Assembly: GCF_013200955.2 (NCBI RefSeq)
Contig: NZ_CP053697.2
Location: 3,162,001-3,226,000, forward strand
DNA: 64,000 nucleotides
From: Pseudomonas campi
GTDB lineage: Bacteria > Pseudomonadota > Gammaproteobacteria > Pseudomonadales > Pseudomonadaceae
Reading direction: 5' to 3'
How positions within the stretch are numbered: position 1 is the first letter of the stretch; the number at the start of each line of letters is the position of its first letter. The position numbers and the translations under genes were made by a program. The notes below the pieces were generated by a model. It searched no databases. It was not told the DNA's origin and saw only the letters and a program-made list of their open reading frames with translations. Positions 45,166 through 54,564 of this stretch are shown one piece after another.

Positions 45166-45903
45166 TCAATAGGCGCTGGCGGTGGGGCGCACGATCAGCT
45201 CGCTGACATCCACCTGCGGCGGCTGGCCGATGGCGAAGGCGATCGTCTCGGCAATCGCGCTGGCCGGGATCGACACCTGACGGAACTCCTCCATCATCGC
45301 GCGGGTAGCGCTGTCGGAAATGCTCTCGGCCAGCTCCGACTCGACCACGCCAGGGGAGACCACGGTGACGCGGATATCACCCCCCACCTCCTGGCGCAGA
45401 CCTTCGGAGATCGACACCACCGCGGCCTTGGTCGCGCAGTACACCGCCGCCGTCGGCACGACCCGGTAGGCGCCGAGGGACGCCACGTTGATCACATGGC
45501 CGCTGCGCTGGCGCTGCATCACCGGCAAGGCCGCGCCGATGCCGTGCAGCACGCCACGGATGTTGACGTCGATCATGCGATCCCACTCGGCGAACTTCAG
45601 CGCGGCCAGGGGCGACAGCGGCATCACCCCGGCATTGTTGATCAGCACATCGAGGCGGCCGAAACGTGCCAGGGTGAAGTCGACGAAGGCCTGCACGTCT
45701 TCCCGACTGCTCACGTCCAGGCTGCGGAACTCGGCCGTACCGCCCTGCTGGCGAATCTGCGCCACCAGTTGTTCCAGGCGTTCGCTGCGGCGGGCACCGA
45801 GCACCACCTTGGCACCCTGGCGCGCCAGCAACAGGGCGGTGGCCTCGCCAATGCCGCTGCTGGCGCCGGTGATGATCACGACTTTTTCTGCGATGTTGGA
45901 CAT
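45166..45903 (-). CDS. SDR-family NAD(P)-dependent oxidoreductase
   Basis: A 245-residue classical short-chain dehydrogenase. The cofactor motif is TGASSGIG (about 13-20). LINNAGV (about 86-92) is the structural NNAG motif. The catalytic triad is Ser in NVASLG, Tyr in YCATK (about 155-159) and its Lys. The residues ARRSER after the second strand suggest NADP preference. The substrate is unknown. The ribosome-binding site GAGGAATGCAGC is good. It is a single gene between the family A remnant and a 283-bp intergenic region. Confidence 0.9.
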   Translation of the reverse strand: MSNIAEKVVIITGASSGIGEATALLLARQGAKVVLGARRSERLEQLVAQIRQQGGTAEFRSLDVSSREDVQAFVDFTLARFGRLDVLINNAGVMPLSPLAALKFAEWDRMIDVNIRGVLHGIGAALPVMQRQRSGHVINVASLGAYRVVPTAAVYCATKAAVVSISEGLRQEVGGDIRVTVVSPGVVESELAESISDSATRAMMEEFRQVSIPASAIAETIAFAIGQPPQVDVSELIVRPTASAY

Positions 45904-46186
45904 GCTGCATTCCTCTGCGTGGAAGGGTTGGCCATGACCCGTTGTGGGTCACCGCGACAGCCCAGAGGTTGCACGCAGGCGGTCGTTGTACGTTATCCGA
46001 TTGCTGCCGAAGTCTTGCCTGATCCTGCACAAACGCCCATAGCCTCAGCACACGTCCAAGCAGTCCGTGGCTAGCGGGAGGAATATTGACTTGGCCGTAT
46101 TCTTGCCTGTACATGCTGAGCTGACTGGCTGCACAACAGCCACCTGAACCCATCGTCGCGCATCCGCCCCGAGGAGAGACCGAGCA

Positions 46187-46933
46187 GTGAGGGTCACCCT
46201 GATCACCCTGTTGTTGCTGCTGTCGCCTGGCTACGCCAGTGCCGAGCACTGGCAGGTCTATACCCATAGCCTGGGCGAGCAAGGCGTGGCCGGTGGCGGC
46301 ACCCTGCATGGCAAGGAACACGGCGGCAAGCGCGCCTTCTACCTGGAGCTGGTGCATGCCCTGCTGGCTGAACTGGGCAGCACCGCGCCGATCAGCGAAG
46401 TACCGCTGGCACGCGGGCTGAAACTGGTCACCGAACAACCGCACGTGGTGCTGTTCAACCTCAGCCGCACGCCGGAGCGCGAAAGCCTGGTGTACTGGGT
46501 CGGCCCGACCCTGCAGGAAACCGACTACCTCTACGAGAGCAGCGCCGCGCCTACCGGCATCCACCACCTGAGCGATGCCCGCGACCTGCCGGTGTGCATC
46601 CTCAACGGCAGCTCCCACGATGCACTGCTGGTGCAGCAGAGCTTCACTCAACTGAAGCGCCACAACTCCTACAGCGGCTGCTTGCGCATGCTCGCCGCCG
46701 GCCGGGTGCAACTGGTGGCTTCGGCCGATAGCGGCCTGCAGCAGAAGCTGGCCGAAGCCCAGGTCGACCCCGCGCATATCCGGGCCACCCCGGTGGTGCT
46801 CGGTCATGACCGGGGCTTTATCGCCCTGTCGAAAGACACCTCACCCAATGACGTGGCGCGCTGGCAGGCAGCCCTCGACAAGCTGCGCAGCAACGGTCAG
46901 TACCAGGCGCTGTACCAGCGCTACGGGCAGTAG
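46187..46933 (+). CDS. Periplasmic solute-binding-like protein
   Basis: A 248-residue exported protein starting at GTG, with signal peptide VTLITLLLLLSPGYASA. The mature part has the two-lobed SBP_bac_3 fold: EVPLARGLKLVTEQPHVVLFNLSRTPERE, the YWVGPTLQETDYLY segment, and the ending LRSNGQYQALYQRYG, typical of these proteins. It is the second orphan member of this fold in the window (the other at 11604). No transport partner is nearby, so a sensory or scavenging role is possible. Confidence 0.82.
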   Translation: MRVTLITLLLLLSPGYASAEHWQVYTHSLGEQGVAGGGTLHGKEHGGKRAFYLELVHALLAELGSTAPISEVPLARGLKLVTEQPHVVLFNLSRTPERESLVYWVGPTLQETDYLYESSAAPTGIHHLSDARDLPVCILNGSSHDALLVQQSFTQLKRHNSYSGCLRMLAAGRVQLVASADSGLQQKLAEAQVDPAHIRATPVVLGHDRGFIALSKDTSPNDVARWQAALDKLRSNGQYQALYQRYGQ

Positions 46934-47133
46934 CCAGGCGCGCAGCGGACTGACACAGAACGGCTGGGCACTTGCCCGATCCTGCCCATTACCTGCTGGA
47001 CAGAATGATGGCGAATCAGTAGCGTCGGCCTCCAATTCATGCCTTCCGCAAGTAGGGAAAGACAGGGAATTCAGTGATCCGTAGGGCAGACACCTGCTCC
47101 CGGAACCTACAACTTCAGCACAAGGAACTTTGC

Positions 47134-47721
47134 ATGTTTAGTAATTTCAAGCTCGCAGGATGCCTGGCAATTGCCTCGGCAGTCATGGCTATCCCCAGCA
47201 TGATCCTCATGCTCATCGACGTGTTCAGCGAAAACTCTGCCCTGGCGCTTGCCAACCTCGTCGCACTGTCGATCAGCGCCACCCTTTTCGTCCTGCTGAT
47301 GCTGTACCTCAGAAGCTATCTAGAAACCCGCATGGCGCTGGGCAAGCAGAACATCCTGTTTGGCTTCATTATCGTCCTGGGGCTACTGGGTTACGGCGTG
47401 GGAGTCGTCGCCAGCTTTCTCGACCCACTCACCTCACTGCTGACTTCCCTGGCCGCCCTGGCCCCGATAATTCCCCTAGGCATACTGCTCATGGTGGTCG
47501 CCTGGCGCATCCTCAATGTCAAGACCGACAGCAACGGCTACACGAAGGCCTTTGCATACTTGATAGGAGCAACGGGCCTGTTCAACGCCACCGTGCTGTT
47601 CTCCGATCTGTCCGTGCTGCTCAATATCGCCTCGGACATCATCCTGGCTCTGATGTTTTTCGCCGAGAGCAAGCAGGACGATGAAACGCCGCTGCAGCTT
47701 GAAAATACCGGCACGGCCTGA
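47134..47721 (+). CDS. Hypothetical membrane protein
   Basis: A 195-residue protein with five or six hydrophobic helices (about 7-27, 38-60, 75-97, 105-125, 140-180) and short polar loops. It starts FSNFKLAGCLAIASAVMAIP and ends in an acidic tail (KQDDETPLQLENTG). I recognise no family or catalytic motif; it resembles small integral-membrane proteins of unknown function. The ribosome-binding site AAGGAACTTTGC supports the chosen start. It is a single-gene unit ended by a hairpin. Confidence 0.78.
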   Translation: MFSNFKLAGCLAIASAVMAIPSMILMLIDVFSENSALALANLVALSISATLFVLLMLYLRSYLETRMALGKQNILFGFIIVLGLLGYGVGVVASFLDPLTSLLTSLAALAPIIPLGILLMVVAWRILNVKTDSNGYTKAFAYLIGATGLFNATVLFSDLSVLLNIASDIILALMFFAESKQDDETPLQLENTGTA

Positions 47722-47730
47722 ACGAACAAC

Positions 47731-47763
47731 GCTAGTCAGCGGGTGGGTTACCCGCCGACTAGC
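47731..47763 (+). terminator. Hairpin downstream of membrane protein gene
   Basis: GCTAGTC plus GCGGGT pairs with ACCCGC plus GACTAGC around GGGTT, with one A-C mismatch. It lies 9 bp past the stop codon and has no T tract, so it is a weak terminator or a 3' stabiliser. Confidence 0.55.
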
Positions 47764-47867
47764 ACGATCCTTCCTGAGGCTTGCCTGATCCTACGGACTC
47801 CGCCTGCCGCGCAAGACTTCTCGCCCCCCTCGACCTAAGCTGCAGCCATTCGAGGAGAATCGCCCTT

Positions 47868-48782
47868 ATGTCATGCCCTGACACCCCTCAAGACTTAGAA
47901 GGCGAGCGGCAGGAACTGGCACAGCTGATCGCCCACTTCGCACCTGATGAAGGCATCAGCGAGTCGTCCATCAATGGTCTGGCACTCTTTCGCAGCAGCC
48001 AACCTTCACCTATCACCCATACGCTGTATCGTCCGGCGCTGTGCATCATCGCCCAGGGCCAGAAAGTTGTGCGTCTGGAGGATGATGCCTTCTGCTACGA
48101 CCCGCTGCATTACCTGGTGGCTTCGGTCACCCTGCCGGTCACCGGCCAGGTCACCCTCGCCTCGCCGGAGCAGCCGTACCTGAGCCTGCGCCTGGATATC
48201 GACCCCGGCGAGATCGGCAAGCTGATCGCCGAAGCCGGTCCGGTCGGCGTACCCAGCCGTGGCAATGGCCGTGGCCTGTATGTCGAGCGCCTGGATGCGC
48301 CGCTGCTGGACGCCGTGCTGCGCCTGTTGCGCCTGCTCGACAGCCCACGCGACATCGCCATGCTCGCCCCGCTGGTGCAGCGGGAAATCCTCTACCGCCT
48401 GCTGTGCAGCCCCCAGGGCCAGGTGCTGCGCGATATCGCCAACGCCGACAGTCAGACCCACCGGGTGACCCGCGCCATCGACTGGCTCAATCAGAACTTC
48501 AACGAACCGCTGCGCATCGAGGACCTGGCGCGGGTCGCCAGCCTCAGCCCCTCGACCCTGCACCACCGCTTCAAGGCGGTCACCGCCATGAGCCCGCTGC
48601 AATACCAGAAGCAGCTGCGCCTGCAGGAAGCGCGGCGGCTGATGCTCTGTGAAAACCTCGAAGTGTCGGCGGCCGGCTACCGGGTCGGCTACGAGAGCCC
48701 GTCGCAATTCAGCCGCGAATACAGCCGCCTGTTCGGCGCCCCGCCGCTGCGCGATCTGGCCCGATTGCGCAACGCCGGTTGA
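47868..48782 (+). CDS. AraC-family transcriptional regulator (AraC_N type)
   Basis: A 304-residue AraC regulator with the PF06719-type N-terminal domain (about 20-180, including TLYRPALCIIAQGQKVVRLE and HYLVASVTLPVTGQV). The C-terminal HTH pair is at about 200-295 (PLRIEDLARVASLSPSTLHH and then the YRVGYESPSQFSREY motif). Regulators of this type usually control a nearby oxidoreductase or exporter; none is directly adjacent here. GAGGAGAATCGCCCT precedes the start at 47868. The next gene on the same strand begins 82 bp downstream. Confidence 0.87.
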   Translation: MSCPDTPQDLEGERQELAQLIAHFAPDEGISESSINGLALFRSSQPSPITHTLYRPALCIIAQGQKVVRLEDDAFCYDPLHYLVASVTLPVTGQVTLASPEQPYLSLRLDIDPGEIGKLIAEAGPVGVPSRGNGRGLYVERLDAPLLDAVLRLLRLLDSPRDIAMLAPLVQREILYRLLCSPQGQVLRDIANADSQTHRVTRAIDWLNQNFNEPLRIEDLARVASLSPSTLHHRFKAVTAMSPLQYQKQLRLQEARRLMLCENLEVSAAGYRVGYESPSQFSREYSRLFGAPPLRDLARLRNAG

Positions 48783-48864
48783 GGCGAGTGAAAGCACTGC
48801 ACAGGCGCTGGAAACAGGCTAGGGTTGCGCTCACCCCCGGATGAATTTGCGACAAGGATGCCGT

Positions 48865-51132
48865 ATGTCCCGAGTCCTGCTGCTCAGCTTCGCCCTGTTC
48901 TCTTCGCTGTCTCTCGCCGACACCGGCGCCCCACTTCCCGCAGCACTGGATTTCAGCCACGCCTGGTTCAAGCCAACTCTGGAGCAAAGCCACAGCCCGG
49001 TCTGTGCCGATCTGCTGCGGAGCACCGAGCAGGCTTTCTTCAGCAATCAGTCGCTCAAAGATGAGCTGATGCCTGACGGATTGCAGGAGCAGTCACCGAG
49101 CAGCAATAGCCTGCAACTCGACGGTCAGCCGGTCTATTTCAACACCTACACCCATTCCGGTTGTGGGGGCGGCTGTGAGAACTATCAGATCGTTGCCAGC
49201 CCTATACCACGCGAGCATGCCTATTGGGCCGACGAGGAGCAGTTGGACAAATCCCCACCGCCCAGCAGCAAGCCCAGATTGTTCGCCGATGCCAACCAGC
49301 AGGTATTCGTTCTGAGCACCCCGGATTACTGGCAACCGCTGGATACGCTGCTCCTGCACAAGCTCAAAGCGGATCTGAGCTGGGAGGAAATCTGTCGTAT
49401 TAATGTCGCGCCATCTCGGACACAACGTTCGGACGATAAACAACTACAAGCCACGCTCAGTTCAATAAGTAAGCTGAGCTCCACGCTAGGGCCGATATCC
49501 GGCGGCTCTGGCAACGAATGCGGATCCTTGCGCCCAGGCGATCTGCGGGAAAACAGCAGGGCTGATGCATTTTCAGCACTACTCTCCCGGCCGTGGGGTC
49601 AATACAGCCGTGCCCATTCGCCCGAGGATCTGGGGGAGCAGTTCCGCACAGACAGCGAAAACCTGAATCGCTGGGCGCTGACCGGCACACTCGAATTCCA
49701 GGCAGTACGCAACTACCAAGCCCAGCTCACTCAGACCACCCAGGTGCTGGCCGATTTCTATCAATCCCACTTCGGTTGGCAGCAGGGACAGACCCGGCAG
49801 ATTGCTCATGCCGCATTGCTATCAGCCGTCAGTAGCGGCTTGGCTTTCCCTAGTCACTGGAACGGCGGCTATCACCCGTTCCCCGACAGCGAACACGCAC
49901 TGCGCCAGGCCATTCTCGAGAAGCGCCCGATCACACAGATCCGCTACCAGGGAGGCACGGTCAGCGATCTCAGCATTGCCATTCTCTACCCCGAGGCATT
50001 GAGCTACCTGCTCGAACAAGGTGCCGACCCGAACCAGCGCAACCCCTTCGGCAAGACACCGCTGATGTACGCCGCGCAGTACAACCAACTGGAGTCCGCC
50101 CGCCTGCTGCTGGCCAAAGGCGCTAATGCCAACGCCACCACCATCTGGCCCACGGACAGATGCACCTACCAGCTCAGTACCCGCAACATGACGGCTCTGC
50201 ACTATGCGGCTCGGTATGCCTCGCCGGAGCTAATTGACCTGCTTCTAGAAAAAGGGGCGGAGCCTTTTATCCAGAGCGTCAGCACTGCCTACCAGGACGG
50301 CCGCATCGGCACCCCGCTGGACTGGCTCAGGCGCCACAACACGGCCGATGCCAAGGAACCCAATCCGCATATCCCGGCAACGCGTATCGCAGCGCTGGCG
50401 CAAGCCCTGCAAGTAGCCGCGCCCGAACAACTGCAGCAGCGTGCCAGACAACTGACCCTGCAATCCGAAAAGGACTACGCGCAGGGCAACTCGCTGCAGG
50501 CTTACCAGACCCTGCTGCTGGCCCGCGAAGCTGCGCCGCAGGACGCCCGCATACTCAGCAATCTGTCGCTGGTGGCATTCAAGCTGGGCGAACACGGACC
50601 GGCCCTGGAAGCCGGCCAGCAACTGCTCGACAGCAGCCAGGATGCCAAGCTGCTGGCCAATGCCTGGTTCAACCAGGGCCTGGTCTGTGATGCTGCCGGC
50701 GGGACGTCCTACAACGGCAAGTACTACTGCAAAAGCGGCAGCCTCTACCCCTACTACCGGGCTGCCGCGCTGAGGGCCACGCCAGCGCGCCAGACCAGGC
50801 TGTTGGAGCGCCTGAATTCAAGGCAGCAAAAGCACTGCACGGCAGCCTATGGGGAGCAGCAGGTACGCATCGTCTGGCAAAGCGATGGCCGCCGGAGTGA
50901 ACACGGCTATGTTCGGCAAACCCTGTATGTCCTGCACCCCAGCGCCCTCCCGTTCAACGCTGGGGACATCGCCTGGCAACTGAAGAACGAGCGGATAAGC
51001 CCTTACGCAGCTGCCACCCTGGCGCTGGGCGAATGGACGCTCAGCGTCCTGGAGAGTCCGGCGTTCATGAACGAAGAATCCTTCCAGGTTGCCGGGCAGG
51101 CCTGCGCCCTACGCCAGGATGACCGGAAGTAG
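48865..51132 (+). CDS. Secreted ankyrin/TPR-repeat protein
   Basis: A 755-residue exported protein with signal peptide RVLLLSFALFSSLSLADTG. About residues 40-330 are of unrecognised fold and include a Cys-rich segment (HSGCGGGCENYQ) and an NECGS motif. Ankyrin repeats then cover about 375-500 (YLLEQGADPNQRNPFGKTPL, then RLLLAKGANANA, then IDLLLEKGAEPF). TPR-like helices follow (about 535-635, YAQGNSLQAYQTLLLAREAA). The C-terminal ~120 residues are beta-rich with two further cysteines. It probably acts as a periplasmic protein-protein scaffold. AAGGA precedes the start at 48865; a 5' in-frame ATG at 48841 is less likely. Its stop is immediately next to the convergent pseudouridine synthase stop. 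Confidence 0.8.
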   Translation: MSRVLLLSFALFSSLSLADTGAPLPAALDFSHAWFKPTLEQSHSPVCADLLRSTEQAFFSNQSLKDELMPDGLQEQSPSSNSLQLDGQPVYFNTYTHSGCGGGCENYQIVASPIPREHAYWADEEQLDKSPPPSSKPRLFADANQQVFVLSTPDYWQPLDTLLLHKLKADLSWEEICRINVAPSRTQRSDDKQLQATLSSISKLSSTLGPISGGSGNECGSLRPGDLRENSRADAFSALLSRPWGQYSRAHSPEDLGEQFRTDSENLNRWALTGTLEFQAVRNYQAQLTQTTQVLADFYQSHFGWQQGQTRQIAHAALLSAVSSGLAFPSHWNGGYHPFPDSEHALRQAILEKRPITQIRYQGGTVSDLSIAILYPEALSYLLEQGADPNQRNPFGKTPLMYAAQYNQLESARLLLAKGANANATTIWPTDRCTYQLSTRNMTALHYAARYASPELIDLLLEKGAEPFIQSVSTAYQDGRIGTPLDWLRRHNTADAKEPNPHIPATRIAALAQALQVAAPEQLQQRARQLTLQSEKDYAQGNSLQAYQTLLLAREAAPQDARILSNLSLVAFKLGEHGPALEAGQQLLDSSQDAKLLANAWFNQGLVCDAAGGTSYNGKYYCKSGSLYPYYRAAALRATPARQTRLLERLNSRQQKHCTAAYGEQQVRIVWQSDGRRSEHGYVRQTLYVLHPSALPFNAGDIAWQLKNERISPYAAATLALGEWTLSVLESPAFMNEESFQVAGQACALRQDDRK

Positions 51133-52020
51133 TTACCAGTCCAGCCTCAGCCGGCTCTCGAAAGCGCGCTCGACGCCACTCAGTGGATCGACGAAACCCA
51201 GGGCCTGGGCCAGCAGTTTGAGCGGGCGGCTGTAATCGTCCGCGGCATCGCGCGCATCGAGAAGCTCGGGGTAGAAGGTGTCGTTGCAGATGCCGGCACC
51301 CAGCGCTGCCATATGCACGCGCAGCTGGTGCTTCTTGCCGGTCACCGGGAACAGACGGTAGCGCCACAGCTCGCCATTGCGTTCGATGACTTCGATGCGG
51401 GTCTCGGTATTCGCCTCGCCCGCGCCTTCCTGCATGCGGAAGAACGGCTCGCTGGCGAGCAGGCGGGTGGCGCGTTGCAGGGGGAATTCCAGTTCGGGCA
51501 AGGCCGGGGCGATTGCCTCGTAGCGCTTGTCGATGCGCCGCTCGCGGAACAGTGCCTGGTAGGCGCCACGGCTTTGCGGGTTGGCGGAGAACAGCACCAG
51601 GCCGGCGGTGTGCCGATCGATGCGGTGCAGCGGCACCAGGTGCGGATTGCCCAGGCGCCGGGTCAGGCGCGCCTGCAGGGTTTCCTCGACGTACTCGCCG
51701 GCCGGCATCACCGAGAGAAAATGCGGCTTGTCCGCCACCACCAGATGCTCATCGACATGCAGCACGCTTTCCTCGAAGGGGATGCGCGTTTCCGCCAGCA
51801 CTTCGCGGTAGTACTGCACGCGCAGGCCTTCACGGTAGGGATGCGCGGGGCCGATCGGCTGGTGCTCGGCATCCAGCACGCGGCCGCGGGCCATGCGATC
51901 GAGCCAGGTGTCGCGACTGATCGCCGGGAAGTGCGCGCACAAGCAGTCGAGCACGGTCGGCCAACTGCCGGCCGGCAGGTGCAGGATGCTCGGGCGAATG
52001 CTGGGGGCAGTGGCGGACAT
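51133..52020 (-). CDS. RluA-family pseudouridine synthase
   Basis: A 295-residue enzyme that isomerises uridine to pseudouridine in rRNA or tRNA. The catalytic motif is LVPLHRIDRHTAGLVLFS (about residues 128-145), with the Asp of HRIDR as nucleophile. Other conserved parts are VLHVDEHLVVADKPHFLSVMP near residue 86 and the FPVTGKKHQLRVHM motif III near 222. An N-terminal region of about 85 residues (LDCLCAHFPAISRDTWLDRM) looks like the S4-type RNA-binding start. The target position cannot be read from the sequence. It converges on the ankyrin protein gene with no gap. Confidence 0.9.
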   Translation of the reverse strand: MSATAPSIRPSILHLPAGSWPTVLDCLCAHFPAISRDTWLDRMARGRVLDAEHQPIGPAHPYREGLRVQYYREVLAETRIPFEESVLHVDEHLVVADKPHFLSVMPAGEYVEETLQARLTRRLGNPHLVPLHRIDRHTAGLVLFSANPQSRGAYQALFRERRIDKRYEAIAPALPELEFPLQRATRLLASEPFFRMQEGAGEANTETRIEVIERNGELWRYRLFPVTGKKHQLRVHMAALGAGICNDTFYPELLDARDAADDYSRPLKLLAQALGFVDPLSGVERAFESRLRLDW

Positions 52021-52207
52021 GGACGGGCTCGGCTGACAACACGACGGCGCGCATTATTCCGCAGTTCGGCGGCAAATGCCCGGCCACCCGTCATGCGCTG
52101 CCGGCCCGGTACAGCCAGGGCCGCAAACGCCAGGCTACTGTCACTACAGCGATCGCGGCGTTTGCCGCAGCATGGCCTGACCTGCACGCAACGGGAGCAC
52201 ACTCAGG

Positions 52208-52915
52208 ATGAAAACCATTGGCCTGATCGGCGGCATGAGCTGGGAGTCGACCATCCCCTACTACCGCCACCTCAATGAGGCGGTGAAGGCGCGCCTGGGC
52301 GGCCTGCATTCGGCCAAACTGGTGCTGTTCAGCGTCGACTTCCACGAGATCGAGCGCCTGCAGCAGAGTGGCGACTGGGACCAGGCCGGGCGTCTGCTGG
52401 CGGCTGCGGCGCAGGCCCTGGAGCGCGCCGGCGCCGAGCTGCTGGTGCTGTGTACCAACACCATGCACAAGGTGGCGCCAGCCATCGAGCAGGCGGTGGC
52501 CATTCCCCTGCTGCATATCGCCGACCCGACCGCCGGCGCGATCAAGGCCGCCGGACTGCACACGGTCGGCCTGCTTGGCACTCGCTTCACCATGGAGCAG
52601 GCCTTCTATCGCGAGCACCTGGAGCAGCGCCACGGCATCCGCGTGCTGATCCCCGACGAGCCGCAGCGCCAAGACGTGCACCGGATCATCTACGAGGAGC
52701 TGTGCCTGGGTCAGGTGCGCGAAGAGTCGCGAGAGATCTATCGCCGCATCATCGCCGGCCTGGTGGCGCGAGGCGCGCAGGCGGTGATTCTCGGCTGCAC
52801 CGAGATCGGCCTGCTGGTCGGCGCCGGGGATGCCAGCGTGCCCCTGTTCGACACCACCCACCTGCACGCGCAGCAGGCCGCCGAGTGGGCGCTGGCAGGG
52901 CAAGGGGCGAGCTAG
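52208..52915 (+). CDS. Aspartate/glutamate racemase-family protein
   Basis: A 235-residue amino-acid racemase (RacX/YgeA type). The two catalytic cysteines are in VLCTNTMH (near residue 83) and ILGCTEIG (near 197), in the usual two-domain layout. IGLIGGMSWEST at the N-terminus is a family hallmark. It would interconvert L and D forms of an amino acid, often broad in specificity. The ribosome-binding site is weak (ACTCAGG). Its TAG stop shares bases with the stop of the convergent diguanylate cyclase. Confidence 0.9.
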   Translation: MKTIGLIGGMSWESTIPYYRHLNEAVKARLGGLHSAKLVLFSVDFHEIERLQQSGDWDQAGRLLAAAAQALERAGAELLVLCTNTMHKVAPAIEQAVAIPLLHIADPTAGAIKAAGLHTVGLLGTRFTMEQAFYREHLEQRHGIRVLIPDEPQRQDVHRIIYEELCLGQVREESREIYRRIIAGLVARGAQAVILGCTEIGLLVGAGDASVPLFDTTHLHAQQAAEWALAGQGAS

Positions 52916-54489
52916 CCGATCAGCTGCTCGACGTCCTGGTCAAACAGCAACACGCGGTCACGCCCGGCGGCCTTGGCGGCATACAGCGCCTGGTCGGCGC
53001 CTTTGACCAGCGCCTCCGGGCCATCGCCCACTTGCGGCGTCAGCACATGCACACCGGCGCTCAGGCTCAGGCGCAGCCACGGGCAGCCGGCATGCACGAT
53101 GGCCTGCGCCTCCACCGCGGCCCGCACCTGTTCGGCCACCTGTAGCGCCCCTGCGGCGTCGGTTTCCGGCAACAGCAGGCAGAATTCCTCGCCGCCATAG
53201 CGCACCGCCAGATCTGCCGGACGCTTCTGCCCACCGCGAATGGACGTGGCCACGGCACGCAGGCAGGCATCGCCGGCGGAATGACCGTAGATATCGTTGT
53301 ACTGCTTGAAATAGTCGACATCGAACAGCACCAGCGCCAGAGGCCGCTGGTAGCGCGAAGCACGGGCGAACTCGTCGTCCAGGGCGCGGATGAAGCGGCG
53401 GCGATTGCCCAACTGAGTCAGCTCATCTTCCAACGCCTGTTTTTCCAGGCGCTGGTTGAAGGCACGCAGCGCATCGCGGGTGGCCAGCAGCTCGGCTTCG
53501 GTCTTCTGCCCCTGTTTGATCAGGCGGATCAGGTAAAAACCCAGCAGCAATAGCAGACCGGCCAGCAGGCTGATCACCACCAGCTGGCGGGTCGTGTCTG
53601 CGCGCCAATCGGCGAGGATGTCCTGTTTGGCCAGGGCAGCCACCACCACCAGCGGATAGCCCTGAACCTGCCGGTAGCTGAACAGCCGCTCGACGCCATC
53701 GAGCAGCGACGGCAGCATCGCCGTACCGGCCGGACTCTGCGGCAACAGGCGGCTGAAGATCTGGCCCTGACTGATATCCGAGCCGATCGCCGATTCCCGG
53801 GAGGGGCTGCGAACCAGCACGATGCCGCTGTTCAACACCAGATTGATGGCGCCGTTGTCGCGGATATCGAAGGTGGCATAGAACTGCAGCAGGTAATCGA
53901 TGGAGATGGTCGCCAGCGCCACGCCGGCGAAATTGCCCTGGGCATCCTCCAGGCGCCGCGATACCGGGATGATCCACTGGTTGTTGGTACGACTGCGGAT
54001 CGGCGGACCGATATGCGGGCCGTGGTCGTCCGGGTGGGCGCGGTGGAAGCTGAAGTACTCGCGGTCGGCGTTGTTGGCCCCCTCAGGGATAGTACCGAAG
54101 GAGCTCACCAGCCAGTTGCCGTCGCGATCATAGGCGAACAGGCCATGCAGCTCGGCCTGGCCGAAGACATGCTGGCGCATCAGGCCATTGAGGCGCTGCA
54201 GCTGCGCCGGAGCGGTGCCATCCACCTGCAAGCGCTCGACCAGATCGAGCAGCACGGTGTCGGCCTTCTTCAGGCTATCGGCGGCCTGTCGCGCCAGCGC
54301 CGAGGCCAGATTGGAGGTCTCGATCTGCGCATCACGCAGTTGCACACTGCGCGCTTTCCAGATCAACCAGGCATCGGTGGCCACCAGCGACAGGCAGACC
54401 AGCACCACGAAAGCCCGCGCCAGCGGCAACACGGCCGGCTTGAGCAGCCAGCGGCGCCAATGGGGAGTATCGCGGTGTTTATCAGTCAT
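52912..54489 (-). CDS. dCACHE-type membrane diguanylate cyclase
   Basis: A 525-residue inner-membrane signalling protein. Helix 1 (about 21-42) is followed by a periplasmic dCACHE sensor domain (about 45-300, including GLFAYDRDGNWLVSS and REYFSFHRAHPDD), then helix 2 (about 303-322), a short coiled linker, and a GGDEF domain (about 350-510). The active site is GGEEF; RPAD five residues upstream is an intact RxxD I-site. It should produce c-di-GMP in response to a small periplasmic ligand, possibly an amino or organic acid. It converges on the racemase gene with overlapping stops. Confidence 0.9.
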   Translation of the reverse strand: MTDKHRDTPHWRRWLLKPAVLPLARAFVVLVCLSLVATDAWLIWKARSVQLRDAQIETSNLASALARQAADSLKKADTVLLDLVERLQVDGTAPAQLQRLNGLMRQHVFGQAELHGLFAYDRDGNWLVSSFGTIPEGANNADREYFSFHRAHPDDHGPHIGPPIRSRTNNQWIIPVSRRLEDAQGNFAGVALATISIDYLLQFYATFDIRDNGAINLVLNSGIVLVRSPSRESAIGSDISQGQIFSRLLPQSPAGTAMLPSLLDGVERLFSYRQVQGYPLVVVAALAKQDILADWRADTTRQLVVISLLAGLLLLLGFYLIRLIKQGQKTEAELLATRDALRAFNQRLEKQALEDELTQLGNRRRFIRALDDEFARASRYQRPLALVLFDVDYFKQYNDIYGHSAGDACLRAVATSIRGGQKRPADLAVRYGGEEFCLLLPETDAAGALQVAEQVRAAVEAQAIVHAGCPWLRLSLSAGVHVLTPQVGDGPEALVKGADQALYAAKAAGRDRVLLFDQDVEQLIG

Positions 54490-54564
54490 GGGGTGCTGCT
54501 AGCCGCTCCTGTTTGTGAAACGCTACTGTTTGAATAGAGGAAAGGTCGCCTCGGGTCAACCGAA

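Noticed and set aside
46086..46115. A promoter (TTGACT, 18-bp gap, TACATG) upstream of the binding protein gene at 46187
   Set aside because: The -10 match is poor and such matches are expected by chance in a 283-bp gap.
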